From Kribbella capetownensis (GTDB lineage: Bacteria; Actinomycetota; Actinomycetes; Propionibacteriales; Kribbellaceae): DNA of 64,000 bases. A program made the translations under genes and the position numbers. This document shows, one piece after another, positions 57,301 through 64,000 of the stretch; within the stretch, counting starts at the first letter, position 1; every line of letters begins with the position of its first letter. Under the pieces are notes generated by a model that was not told the origin of the DNA, searched no databases, and saw nothing but the letters and a program-made list of their open reading frames with translations. The stretch covers positions 62,001 through 126,000 of the forward strand of contig NZ_SJKD01000015.1 of assembly GCF_004331485.1 (NCBI RefSeq). The letters run 5' to 3'.

Positions 57301-57723
57301 TCAGCCGAGGCCGGACCGGGCGATGACCTTCGCGATGCTGATCCGAACTGCGGTGAAACCTGTCTGCACGAATGATTCAGCGATCTCCTCTGCGGGTTGC
57401 GAGGGGTAGTAGCGGTGAGCGATACCCACGCCGATGTGTTTGATCTCGTCTGGTTCGGCGGAAATGCGCGCTTCTCCTTCAATGGTGACGAAACTGTAGG
57501 GTTGCTGCTCATCGCTGACGCAGATTGCGACGCGCTGATCACGGGCCAGGCTTTCGCCTTTCACACTGCCAGCGGACAGGGCGAAGGCGAGTTCGTCGCC
57601 GTCGAGGATGAAGCAAACCGGGGTGACATGGGGTCGCCCGTCGACGCGGGTCAGGGCCAGGTGGGCAAGCCGTGTTCCCGCCGTAACGAAAGATCGCCAT
57701 TCATAGTCGCTCATCGTTGTCAT
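57301..57723 (-). CDS. Pyridoxamine 5'-phosphate oxidase-like (F420/FMN split-barrel) protein
   Basis: Protein of 140 residues. Short split beta-barrel with LAHLALTRVDGRPHVTPVCF and LSAGSVKGESLARDQRVAICV, the two strands that bind the flavin or F420. Members reduce biliverdin, quinones or other small compounds, mostly with F420 in actinobacteria. The start is one of two close Met codons (57723 or 57714). Its 3' end adjoins the truncated aldo/keto reductase, but the domain appears complete. Confidence 0.83.
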   Translation of the reverse strand: MTTMSDYEWRSFVTAGTRLAHLALTRVDGRPHVTPVCFILDGDELAFALSAGSVKGESLARDQRVAICVSDEQQPYSFVTIEGEARISAEPDEIKHIGVGIAHRYYPSQPAEEIAESFVQTGFTAVRISIAKVIARSGLG

Positions 57724-58125
57724 TCGCGTATTTCCTTTCATCTCGACTCGCGATCCGCGTTAACCGTGACGCTGGGTGGAGCGGCGAGAGCCGGTGTGAC
57801 GGTCGCGCTTCCTCGGTTGTCGTACGTCGCGTGTTCCTCACGTTAGATCCGCATTCCGATCGAGAAAAACGACTCTTTCCGATCAATTCGATCGCCAGCA
57901 CTGATACTGGGCTCGGACGACCCGACCAGGCACCTCGGCTGGCGGCGCCCGAGGGCCCTGCAGCCAGACCGGTTGGAGGCCTGACATGCCGAGACCCCTC
58001 TGGCGATCGGAGCTGGGGGAAGGTCTCCACCCTGGGTCGCTGAGACCGACGACCGCGGCGAGCCGCTCAACCACAAGGCGCAAGCGAAGTAGAGCGCTGC
58101 TGGACAGGCTCCACGTCCCTCCGCT
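57724..58125. other. Intergenic region of about 400 bases, no supported gene
   Basis: Frames here are short and lack ribosome sites and homology. The only structure seen is the long hairpin at its right end (58082-58136). Confidence 0.5.
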
Positions 58126-58136
58126 CTACGCCGCTT
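58082..58136. terminator. Hairpin overlapping the YrdC-META stop
   Basis: GTAGAGCG (58089-58096) pairs with 58122-58129; beyond a 2x2 internal loop AAGCG (58082-58086) pairs with 58132-58136. The 25-nt apical loop is long. The plus-strand side is followed by TTAGG. It may end the transcript of the minus-strand gene whose stop lies within it. Confidence 0.4.
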
Positions 58137-59628
58137 TTAGGTCGAGGCCGATGCCGGATGGGGTTAGGAGGGTCAGCTGGTTGTGGTCGATGGTGTAGGT
58201 GACTGCGGGGCCGAGGGTTGCCAGGATTGCGGCTTGCAGCGGGGCGGTTTCGGGTGGGCAGGCGCGGTTGGTGGTGGTGAGGTTGGCGAAGGTCAGTTCT
58301 GTGTTGTTGCGGGTGACGGTGCCGGAGAGTTCGTTGCATCCGCTCCAGCCGGTCAGGCGCCCGCCGTCGAACCTGATCCATGCTTGCTCGGCGTGATGGT
58401 GGTGTTGGCGCAGATCGGCGTTGGTGATGGTGGTGACGACCTCCCACCTGATCCCGTCCAGCGGGAAGTCGGGTTCGGCGATCGTCCGGTCCAGCAGCGT
58501 GATCGTCGTACCGCCTGAGGCGAGGGTGAGCTCGTCACCGTTCAGCCGCCAGGAGGGTTTGCTCGTCAGGAACGTCTTCAACCACTCCTCCTGGTCCCGA
58601 AGCGGCGGTTGGCAGCCGACCTGGGTGCCGCCGAGTCCGTCGATCCACAGGCGCCCGTCGGTCAGCAGTTCGCCGGCCGCGACGGCTGTGCCCATGCTGT
58701 TGCAGCCGACATGCGCCCGTACGACGTCCCACACCCGTGGCCCGTCAGCATTCTTGTTGGGCGCTCGCGCGAACCCGAGCCGGATACGCGTGTTCGGCAC
58801 CAGCCGCCTGGGTTCGCCATCCTCAGTGACTGCGGTGGACAGGTACGCCTCGCCGATCGGCGTACTGGTTGATCCGTCCAGAACCGCGATCGCGGATCTG
58901 AACTCGTGCAGTCGGTCCAGGAGTACGTCGGGTCCACCCGCCGCCTGGTCCTGGATACCCGAGCGATGCAGGCTCAGCCGACCGTCCGGCTCGACGCGGA
59001 CCATCGTGCTGGCTCCGTATGCGGCGGCCGGCGTACGGAGGTGGTCGGCGTCGATGATCACAGTGTCGGTCGGAAACCGCGCACGGGCTTCGCTGGCAGA
59101 GGCGGCCGGAGCTTCGCTGGTTCGGTTGGCGCTACTTCCGTACAGGAAGGGAAAGGTCAGCCAGAGCAGCGCCAGTGGACCCCAGTATCCGTCGAAGAAC
59201 ACCACCCAGCCGTCCTTGATGGCCGGCGCCAGCCATTCGGGCATCGTCGGGTCCGACCGGATTGGCGCCAGTACGGCGATTCGCTCGGCGAGCGCGAAGT
59301 CGATCGCGGCGAGAGTGTCGGTCCCGAGGTCGAGGTAGCGGAACAGCTGATCGTGCGCGGCTTCCGAGTGGACCGAGATTCCGACCGGCTGGTCGACGGG
59401 GCGACCTTTCAGGAGGTTCACCGCACGGGCATCGCGAGCCACCACGCCGTACGTCATCGGACTGGGATTGGTCACGACGACAGCCCCACCCCCGCGCAGC
59501 ACCTCGATCGCGTGCAGTTGCGCCCGATCGAGCTCAGGCAACGACTCCATCATTTCGCAAGTATCCGCCGGGTGACGGCCGGCGGCGAGATTGCAACTTG
59601 ATGCAATCGAGTGGTGTCCGATAGTCAC
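58126..59628 (-). CDS. YrdC/Sua5-like domain fused to two META (HslJ-like) domains
   Basis: Protein of up to 500 residues. Residues about 30-225 form a divergent YrdC/Sua5 threonylcarbamoyl-AMP synthase-like domain: LLKGRPVDQPVGI keeps the Lys-x-Arg pair and YGSSANRTS the Ser-x-x-Asn, but the canonical PTDTVYG is replaced by PSPMTYG. Residues about 262-380 and 395-500 are two META domains (VVRAHVGCNSMGTAV; GWSGCNELSGTV), which are normally secreted or lipid-anchored. There is no signal peptide and no frame break at the junction. The start is unclear: GTG 59628, or ATGs at 59553 and 59550; none has a good ribosome site. Confidence 0.7.
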   Translation of the reverse strand: MTIGHHSIASSCNLAAGRHPADTCEMMESLPELDRAQLHAIEVLRGGGAVVVTNPSPMTYGVVARDARAVNLLKGRPVDQPVGISVHSEAAHDQLFRYLDLGTDTLAAIDFALAERIAVLAPIRSDPTMPEWLAPAIKDGWVVFFDGYWGPLALLWLTFPFLYGSSANRTSEAPAASASEARARFPTDTVIIDADHLRTPAAAYGASTMVRVEPDGRLSLHRSGIQDQAAGGPDVLLDRLHEFRSAIAVLDGSTSTPIGEAYLSTAVTEDGEPRRLVPNTRIRLGFARAPNKNADGPRVWDVVRAHVGCNSMGTAVAAGELLTDGRLWIDGLGGTQVGCQPPLRDQEEWLKTFLTSKPSWRLNGDELTLASGGTTITLLDRTIAEPDFPLDGIRWEVVTTITNADLRQHHHHAEQAWIRFDGGRLTGWSGCNELSGTVTRNNTELTFANLTTTNRACPPETAPLQAAILATLGPAVTYTIDHNQLTLLTPSGIGLDLKAA

Positions 59629-59641
59629 AATGTGTCACTAT
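59591..59641. promoter_or_regulatory. Two inverted repeats in the divergent region before YrdC-META
   Basis: TTGCA-N6-TGCAA (59591-59606) and an imperfect dyad ATAGTCACAATGTG followed by TCACTAT (59621-59641) sit next to each other. They may be operators. If translation starts at GTG 59628 they are partly coding; a start at 59553 would leave them in the leader. Confidence 0.3.
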
Positions 59642-59741
59642 GCGGCTTGGCGTTGGCCAGATCACACACAGATTGTCAGCGAATGGTAACCCTTAGCCAT
59701 CTATAGTCAGGTGCTGGCAGTCGACACGGGGGAAGACGAAC

Positions 59742-59897
59742 ATGTCGGTCGGTCGAACGTCGGTCGGTTCGGCGCCTGCAGCGGGACTGATCCTGGGATC
59801 GGCCGCCTGCGACGGTGCGGGCGTGCGGTACTCGGCCGCCGCGGAGACTGAGTCCGCGGCGTGCACGGTCACCTACGACAGGGCCCCGGCGCGCTGA
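59742..59897 (+). CDS. Small secreted-like ORF, possibly truncated
   Basis: A 51-codon frame from an ATG with GGGGGA eight nt upstream. The first 22 residues (MSVGRTSVGSAPAAGLILGS) are signal-peptide-like but only weakly hydrophobic; Cys23 is in a possible lipobox GSAACDG. The end (AACTVTYDRAPAR) recalls the first strand of carbohydrate-binding module 2 and then stops. It may be the stub of a lost secreted protein or a genuine small lipoprotein leading the DUF6571 operon. Confidence 0.4.
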   Translation: MSVGRTSVGSAPAAGLILGSAACDGAGVRYSAAAETESAACTVTYDRAPAR

Positions 59898-59898
59898 C

Positions 59899-60234
59899 AT
59901 GGCCGAGGCATCAGACACGGCTGGTGGCGGCAGTGTGCCGCATCCGCTGCACGCCTACCTCACCACGCTTTTGAAGCGGGTCGGCACCATCCAGACCAGG
60001 CTGCAGAACAAGCAGCAGAAGCCGGCGACCGCGATCTCCGACGGCACCGCCTGGGTCAGTACTGCGGCGACCCTGTGGGCCGGCGAGTTCACCCCACGCT
60101 CCACCACGTACATCACGGGCGTGGGTTCCCTGGACGACGACCTGCAGGATCTGCTGCGCCGTACGCCGGCCACCTGCACCGAGGACGAGGCCACCCGGTG
60201 GCGGGCCAAGCTCGGCGGGCACCATGGCGCGTAA
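59899..60234 (+). CDS. Small helical partner of the DUF6571 protein
   Basis: Protein of 111 residues. Two helical stretches (LHAYLTTLLKRVGTIQTRLQ and LDDDLQDLLRRTPATCTEDE) flank a segment with Trp residues (ISDGTAWVSTAATLWAGEF). In size and position it resembles the WXG100-like or chaperone-like partners placed before large helical substrates of type VII systems, but the exact Trp-x-Gly motif is absent. It starts one base after the stop of the small ORF (TGACATG) and overlaps the next gene by 11 bases, so the operon is tightly packed. Confidence 0.65.
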   Translation: MAEASDTAGGGSVPHPLHAYLTTLLKRVGTIQTRLQNKQQKPATAISDGTAWVSTAATLWAGEFTPRSTTYITGVGSLDDDLQDLLRRTPATCTEDEATRWRAKLGGHHGA

Positions 60235-62368
60235 GGACGAAGGCGGCCGCCACTCCAGCCTCGCGGACGGCTTCTGCATGATCGACCCCGTTGTTCTGGG
60301 CGGCGTCATCAACGATCTGGCCACCATGGAGGCGGCGATCGGCACCGAACTCAAGGGATTGAAAGCCGAGTTCGACAAGGTCGGAGTCTCCACCCACCCG
60401 ATCACGAACCTCACCAACGTCGGCCTGTGGCTGCACGACCAACTCCCGATGCTGCGCCGCCGTCACGCGGCCGCCGTACTGCTCGAGTCCCAAGGCATGC
60501 AGGTCTCTGCTGGCACCACGATGCTGTCGATGCCTGAAGACCCGACCACCGCGACGAAGCAGGCCGTCGACCTGGCGGTGAAGAACGTCCGCGCCGCGCT
60601 CAACGGCAAGCCACCCGGCCGCGACAGCGTGGTCGCCGCGATCAGGGCGATCGAGCGGATCCGCAACACCAAGGGGCGGCTCAGCCCCGACGACCTGCTG
60701 TTCCTGCAGAGCTTCTACACCGGTCTCGGCAAGGACGTCTACAAGGTCCCGGACTACCTGAAGGACGACAAGAACTGGATCGCCCCCACCAGAACGACGT
60801 ACATGCCGGGCGAGATCGTCCCGACGGCGATCGATGCGAAGACCCGCGCTGCCCTGGCCGCGTCCGTGGTCGGCGGCCTCCTGACGCTGTCGGACGAACG
60901 CCGCGGCGGCGGCTGGAACCGGCTGCCCGAGTTCGTTCGTGAGGCGGCGTCCGACCCATGGCACTATCCGATGTCGACCTCGGCAATGGGTGGCCAGAAG
61001 GCACAGGAACTCGCGGCGTTCCTTGCCAACAGCAATGGTCAGGATCAAGCCGGTACCGTGCTCAGCAAGCGCCTGGCCATCACCGTCTCCGAGTCGGCCG
61101 AGGCGCTGCGGTCGATCCATCCGCCGGTCAACGACGAGATCGGCAAGACGTTCCTCACACTCGCCGGCCGCAACGAGAAGGCGATGCACGATCTACTGAC
61201 CAACCAGGGTATGGGGGTTCCCGCCGACGGCGACGCCGATGTCTTCGCCGGGTACAAGGGCGCGAAGGAATTTCTCACCCCGCTGGTCACCTACGCATGG
61301 AGCGACGACGGGAAAGCCGCATCCTCGGTCTTCGACTGGATCGCGGACGCGAAGCAATCGACGGATCCCCAGCGACGGACTCTGGCCACCGAGGCGATGC
61401 AGGGCCTGGTCACGACCCTGGCCGATCCGGCCGTCCTGAACCAGGCTCTGGACACAGAGTGGTCCGGGCGCGAGGCGGTGGGCGTGGTCAATCCAGAGAT
61501 AGCCCGCAGCCTCGCTCACGACACCGCGGCCTTCCTCAAAGAGTTCTCCGACCCCGCGGCCGACCTGTTCACCACCGACGCCAAAGGAATGACGGACGGT
61601 CAGAAGGTCACGGCCCGATTCTTCACCTTGGTCGCGACCGACCCGACCGCGGCGGAAGCTCTGGCCGCCTCGATCTACAGGTACAACGTCGACGGTATCC
61701 ACGACGAGTTGGCCCACCCCGGCCACGTCCTCGATCACGCCCACCGTGCCGCGCAACTCGACATCATGCTCGACTCCGCCCTGAACAACGTGGCGCTCGA
61801 ACGCACCGACGACAAAGAACTGGCGGCCGCGGAAGCCAACGCCATTCGTGGCAAGGCGCTCGGCATCGTCAGCCAGTTTCTCGGCAAGGGCACTGACCAA
61901 CTGCTCGGCGAGGTGAAGAAGGAACTCCCCAGCATCCCAGGGGTGGATCCTGTCGACATCGCCGACCGCATCCTCGGCCGCTTCATCGGATCCGACACCG
62001 AGCCTGTCGAGCCACAGCAGATCAAAACCGAGGGTCTCAACACCCGCGCCACCGGAGCGCCACTGCTGCTGATCCGCTACAACATCACCCAGGCCCTGGT
62101 CGAGTCAGGACAACTCGATGTCAACGACCTTCCAGAAGCCATCCGGTCGTCCGATGTCCCACCCCGGCTCAAGTCGCCCGCAGAGTTCCGGCCGAGTCAG
62201 TACAACGATCTCGCCGACACCTACAAGACAGCGACCGGCACGCTACCTGGTGGGAAGAGCCTCGAGGACGACTATCTGAAGGCCTACACAGAAATTACTG
62301 CGCTGGACCAGGACAAGTATCGTGCCGACAGTCGTGATGGGCTCAAGAACAAACTCGGGATCAGCTGA
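60224..62368 (+). CDS. DUF6571 family protein
   Basis: Protein of 714 residues, nearly all alpha-helical. The N-terminal segment (about 19-110; DLATMEAAIGTELKGLKAEFDKVGVST, then NVGLWLHDQLPMLRRRHAAA) is a hallmark of actinobacterial DUF6571 proteins; LSPDDLLFLQSFYTGLGKDVYKVPDYL and RRGGGWNRLPEFVREAASDPW follow. Function is unknown; the family is often next to type VII-like or polymorphic-toxin genes. No signal peptide or membrane helix. An internal ATG (60278, MIDPVVLGG) is an alternative start closer to the conserved region. Followed after two bases by a lipoprotein gene. Confidence 0.82.
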   Translation: MARKDEGGRHSSLADGFCMIDPVVLGGVINDLATMEAAIGTELKGLKAEFDKVGVSTHPITNLTNVGLWLHDQLPMLRRRHAAAVLLESQGMQVSAGTTMLSMPEDPTTATKQAVDLAVKNVRAALNGKPPGRDSVVAAIRAIERIRNTKGRLSPDDLLFLQSFYTGLGKDVYKVPDYLKDDKNWIAPTRTTYMPGEIVPTAIDAKTRAALAASVVGGLLTLSDERRGGGWNRLPEFVREAASDPWHYPMSTSAMGGQKAQELAAFLANSNGQDQAGTVLSKRLAITVSESAEALRSIHPPVNDEIGKTFLTLAGRNEKAMHDLLTNQGMGVPADGDADVFAGYKGAKEFLTPLVTYAWSDDGKAASSVFDWIADAKQSTDPQRRTLATEAMQGLVTTLADPAVLNQALDTEWSGREAVGVVNPEIARSLAHDTAAFLKEFSDPAADLFTTDAKGMTDGQKVTARFFTLVATDPTAAEALAASIYRYNVDGIHDELAHPGHVLDHAHRAAQLDIMLDSALNNVALERTDDKELAAAEANAIRGKALGIVSQFLGKGTDQLLGEVKKELPSIPGVDPVDIADRILGRFIGSDTEPVEPQQIKTEGLNTRATGAPLLLIRYNITQALVESGQLDVNDLPEAIRSSDVPPRLKSPAEFRPSQYNDLADTYKTATGTLPGGKSLEDDYLKAYTEITALDQDKYRADSRDGLKNKLGIS

Positions 62369-62370
62369 CC

Positions 62371-63156
62371 ATGAACCTGACCGAACTGCGGGCGGCGGGC
62401 CGCGCCGTTGCCCTGGCTGTTGCTGTCGGCGCGGCCCTGAGTGGATGCTCGCTGTTCGCGTCCGACAAGGCAGCTGAAGAAACACCGGTCGGCTACCCGC
62501 GGTCCTGGATCTGGCAGACCGCGACCGGGATCTCGGTGCAATCCGACCAGGCCAAAACAGTCCGGGGCTGGGTCGAGTCGCAGACCCTGTATCAGGACTC
62601 CCTCGTCTCCTACCCAGGCTTCGCCGACGCGACCTCGCCCGAACTCCTCAGCGGTATGACGGCGGCGGCGAACGGACCCGCAAAAGGTGGGGGCACCGAT
62701 CGCTACCTCATCCGAACCCTCACGGTGCGAGACGGCGAGCTCCGCGCCAGCCTGTGTTCGGACCGCTGGGACGAGTTCGGCTTTGACGCCGACGGCTCCT
62801 TCGTCGACGCCGGCACCGCTCTCGCAGTACGCGATCTCGTCATGCGCAAGTCCAACACCAGCGGCGCCACTCCGAGCGCGGCCTTCGCCCAGAGCCTGAC
62901 CGACGACCAGCCGACGCCTGCCCCAGTGGGACGACTGCCCTACGACACGTGGCTCAAAGGGCCCACCACCAACGTTTTCGGCGGATGGATCGCTGTCGCC
63001 TGGGACGTCAGCGTGACACCACCCAGCGAATGCATTGCATGGTTCAAACGCAACCATCCTCAACTCGGCTACCCCACCGGCTACACCGACGACAAGCGAC
63101 CCAACCGCCCCGCAACACCCCCTCCCCCAACGCTTCCAGCCAGCCCGGGCTGGTAG
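62371..63156 (+). CDS. Lipoprotein of the DUF6571 operon
   Basis: Protein of 261 residues with signal peptide AVALAVAVGAALSGC and lipobox LSGC (Cys26), so anchored on the outside of the membrane. The mature part contains RTLTVRDGELRASLCSDRWDEFGFDADG, with Cys residues that could pair, and a C-terminal Pro-rich tail. No assigned family. It starts two bases after the DUF6571 stop, so the large helical protein and a surface lipoprotein are made together, consistent with an envelope-associated or secreted system. Confidence 0.78.
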   Translation: MNLTELRAAGRAVALAVAVGAALSGCSLFASDKAAEETPVGYPRSWIWQTATGISVQSDQAKTVRGWVESQTLYQDSLVSYPGFADATSPELLSGMTAAANGPAKGGGTDRYLIRTLTVRDGELRASLCSDRWDEFGFDADGSFVDAGTALAVRDLVMRKSNTSGATPSAAFAQSLTDDQPTPAPVGRLPYDTWLKGPTTNVFGGWIAVAWDVSVTPPSECIAWFKRNHPQLGYPTGYTDDKRPNRPATPPPPTLPASPGW

Positions 63157-63374
63157 CCACCGCGAGCGGACGCCCGCCACGGTCAGCCGCGAATTGTCGC
63201 AAGGTCGGAACAGGAGGGCGGGCGAATGCCGGCGTCGTGGCGCCAGTCGTGGCGCCAGATGGAATCAAGTAGTGGTGGCACAGCGGCCAGCTTGGGTCCA
63301 GATGTGACCTCACCGTTCTCGACAATCCATCGCAGGTCGTAGCAGGCGCGGTACGACGGCGGCCCACGAGTCGC

Positions 63375-63563
63375 TCAGGTGCCGCTCCTCTTCTCGACCG
63401 TGAATCCCAGCTTGCCGAGGACCTTCACCGCACCGGTCTTTCCGCCTTCGAAGTCGGCCGGGGCGAGACTTGTCCCGGTGGCGAGCTCGTACGCGGCACC
63501 GGATTCCAGTCGATCGAGTACGCCATTCAGCCCTCCAACTGCTCGTTCCATCTGACCAAACAT
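63375..63563 (-). CDS. Small protein of unknown function
   Basis: Frame of 62 residues from ATG 63563. The C-terminal part (TSLAPADFEGGKTGAVKVLGKLGFTVEKRSG) has the look of a genuine small alpha/beta unit; the first part is an amphipathic helix (FGQMERAVGGLNGVLDRLE). It lies 35 bases downstream of a GNAT gene on the same strand. No ribosome site of note, and no family recognised. The longer upstream frame is antisense shadow. Bases 63157-63374 hold no supported gene. Confidence 0.35.
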   Translation of the reverse strand: MFGQMERAVGGLNGVLDRLESGAAYELATGTSLAPADFEGGKTGAVKVLGKLGFTVEKRSGT

Positions 63564-63598
63564 GGCGGCGCACGGACCGGAGCGGCGGCTGACGGAGA

Positions 63599-63997
63599 TT
63601 ACGAGCCGGACTGGCGACCTCGCTCGATCCCGTACAGGTGCATTGCGAGACCGCGATAGTGCTGCACGCCGGGCGCACGGGTCATCCCGATCCGCTCGAA
63701 GGTCGCGGCCCCTCGCCTGTTGCCGGGGAGCACGAGACCATGGATCGCGGTTGCCCCGGTCAACTGGAACGCGTACTGGATCACAGCCTGTCCGGCCTCG
63801 GCAGCCAGGCCTTGCCCAACCGCTTGCGGCGCCAGTGCGCCCGATATGAGCAGGCGGCGGGTCCCCGACCACGTCAGCTCGAGCAGGGCGACTCCTCCGA
63901 CCAGAGCGCCTGAATCGACCAACTCCACCGCCCAGCGGCCCTGCGGGTGCCGAAGCTGGTCTGCCTGAGCGATCCAGCTGTCGAGGAGGCGCGTCAT
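63599..63997 (-). CDS. GNAT acetyltransferase (probably cut by the window edge)
   Basis: The visible 132 residues contain the GNAT acetyl-CoA-binding part: LISGALAPQAVGQGLAAEAGQAVIQYAF and the later GNRRGAATFERIGMTRAPGVQHYRGLAMHLYG, typical of RimJ/RimL-type enzymes (ATFERIGM). An ATG at 63997 is possible, but RimJ/RimL proteins usually have about 35-50 more residues with a conserved Leu-Arg motif before this point. The gene therefore most likely continues beyond the window. Confidence 0.8.
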   Translation of the reverse strand: MTRLLDSWIAQADQLRHPQGRWAVELVDSGALVGGVALLELTWSGTRRLLISGALAPQAVGQGLAAEAGQAVIQYAFQLTGATAIHGLVLPGNRRGAATFERIGMTRAPGVQHYRGLAMHLYGIERGRQSGS

Positions 63998-64000
63998 GGA

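Noticed and set aside
59742..59897. Calling the small ORF a carbohydrate-binding module 2 stub
   Set aside because: Only one short strand-like phrase (AACTVTY) matches; reported as an unknown small ORF instead.
60113..61189. A minus-strand frame of 358 codons
   Set aside because: Antisense to the DUF6571 gene, with no recognisable domain.
1..64000. tRNA, rRNA, CRISPR arrays, prophage genes or an intact insertion sequence
   Set aside because: No TPsiC-arm-like GGTTCGA stems in tRNA context, no regular spaced repeats and no complete transposase or phage gene were seen by eye; tRNAscan and covariance searches would be needed to be certain.

Overview
The window is GC-rich, gene-dense DNA from an actinomycete. 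Short overlapping operons (ATGA junctions), many GTG starts with GGAGG-type ribosome sites, F420-type enzymes, five GAF-ANTAR proteins, ABC sugar importers without a local ATPase and DUF6571/DUF6766/DUF6328 families all fit. Overall the content resembles a Kribbella-like member of the Propionibacteriales; that placement is inference from protein style, not from a marker gene. No rRNA, tRNA, CRISPR array or intact mobile element was recognised.

Layout. (1) 0.1-3.1 kb, minus: a molybdopterin oxidoreductase coupled to a small helical protein. (2) 3.1-5 kb: a stress-type short-chain dehydrogenase and a membrane protein among gene remnants. (3) 5-11.7 kb: a tightly coupled minus operon (FAD/Fe-S 2-hydroxyacid oxidase, ThDP enzyme, enolase-superfamily enzyme) with a divergent MarR gene. 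(4) 11.8-36.9 kb: an accessory, stress-flavoured region with GAF-ANTAR regulators, a YhhN protein, CBS, Fpg/Nei, Ppx/GppA, BON, manganese catalase, a hemerythrin, MsrA/MsrB, an MFS exporter, a carboxylate-amine ligase and many broken genes (MFS, decarboxylase, quinone oxidoreductase, SDR, YhhN, DUF7218, GAF, IS630 and IS3 pieces). (5) 37-51 kb: a carbohydrate locus with a minus operon (GH95, two permeases, binding lipoprotein, GH29, GH127) divergent from L-fuconate dehydratase, a GntR regulator and GH36. (6) 51-64 kb: a second hemerythrin, a lipoprotein/micropeptide/DUF6766 operon, an LLM oxidoreductase, a TetR-hydrolase pair with near-perfect operators, an unusual YrdC-META fusion, and a DUF6571 operon with a small partner and a lipoprotein.

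How it works together. The fucose locus reads as import of fucosylated, arabinosylated or galactosylated oligosaccharides by an LplABC-type transporter, trimming in the cytoplasm by GH95, GH29, GH127 and GH36 (none shows a signal peptide), and channelling of L-fucose through L-fuconate, probably under the local GntR protein. A GGGTACC element 40-44 nt before the start codon of four intact stress genes and one remnant (and further upstream of two others) suggests a shared alternative-sigma-factor regulon. The remnants, several of them second copies of genes that are intact elsewhere in the window, point to local duplication followed by decay.
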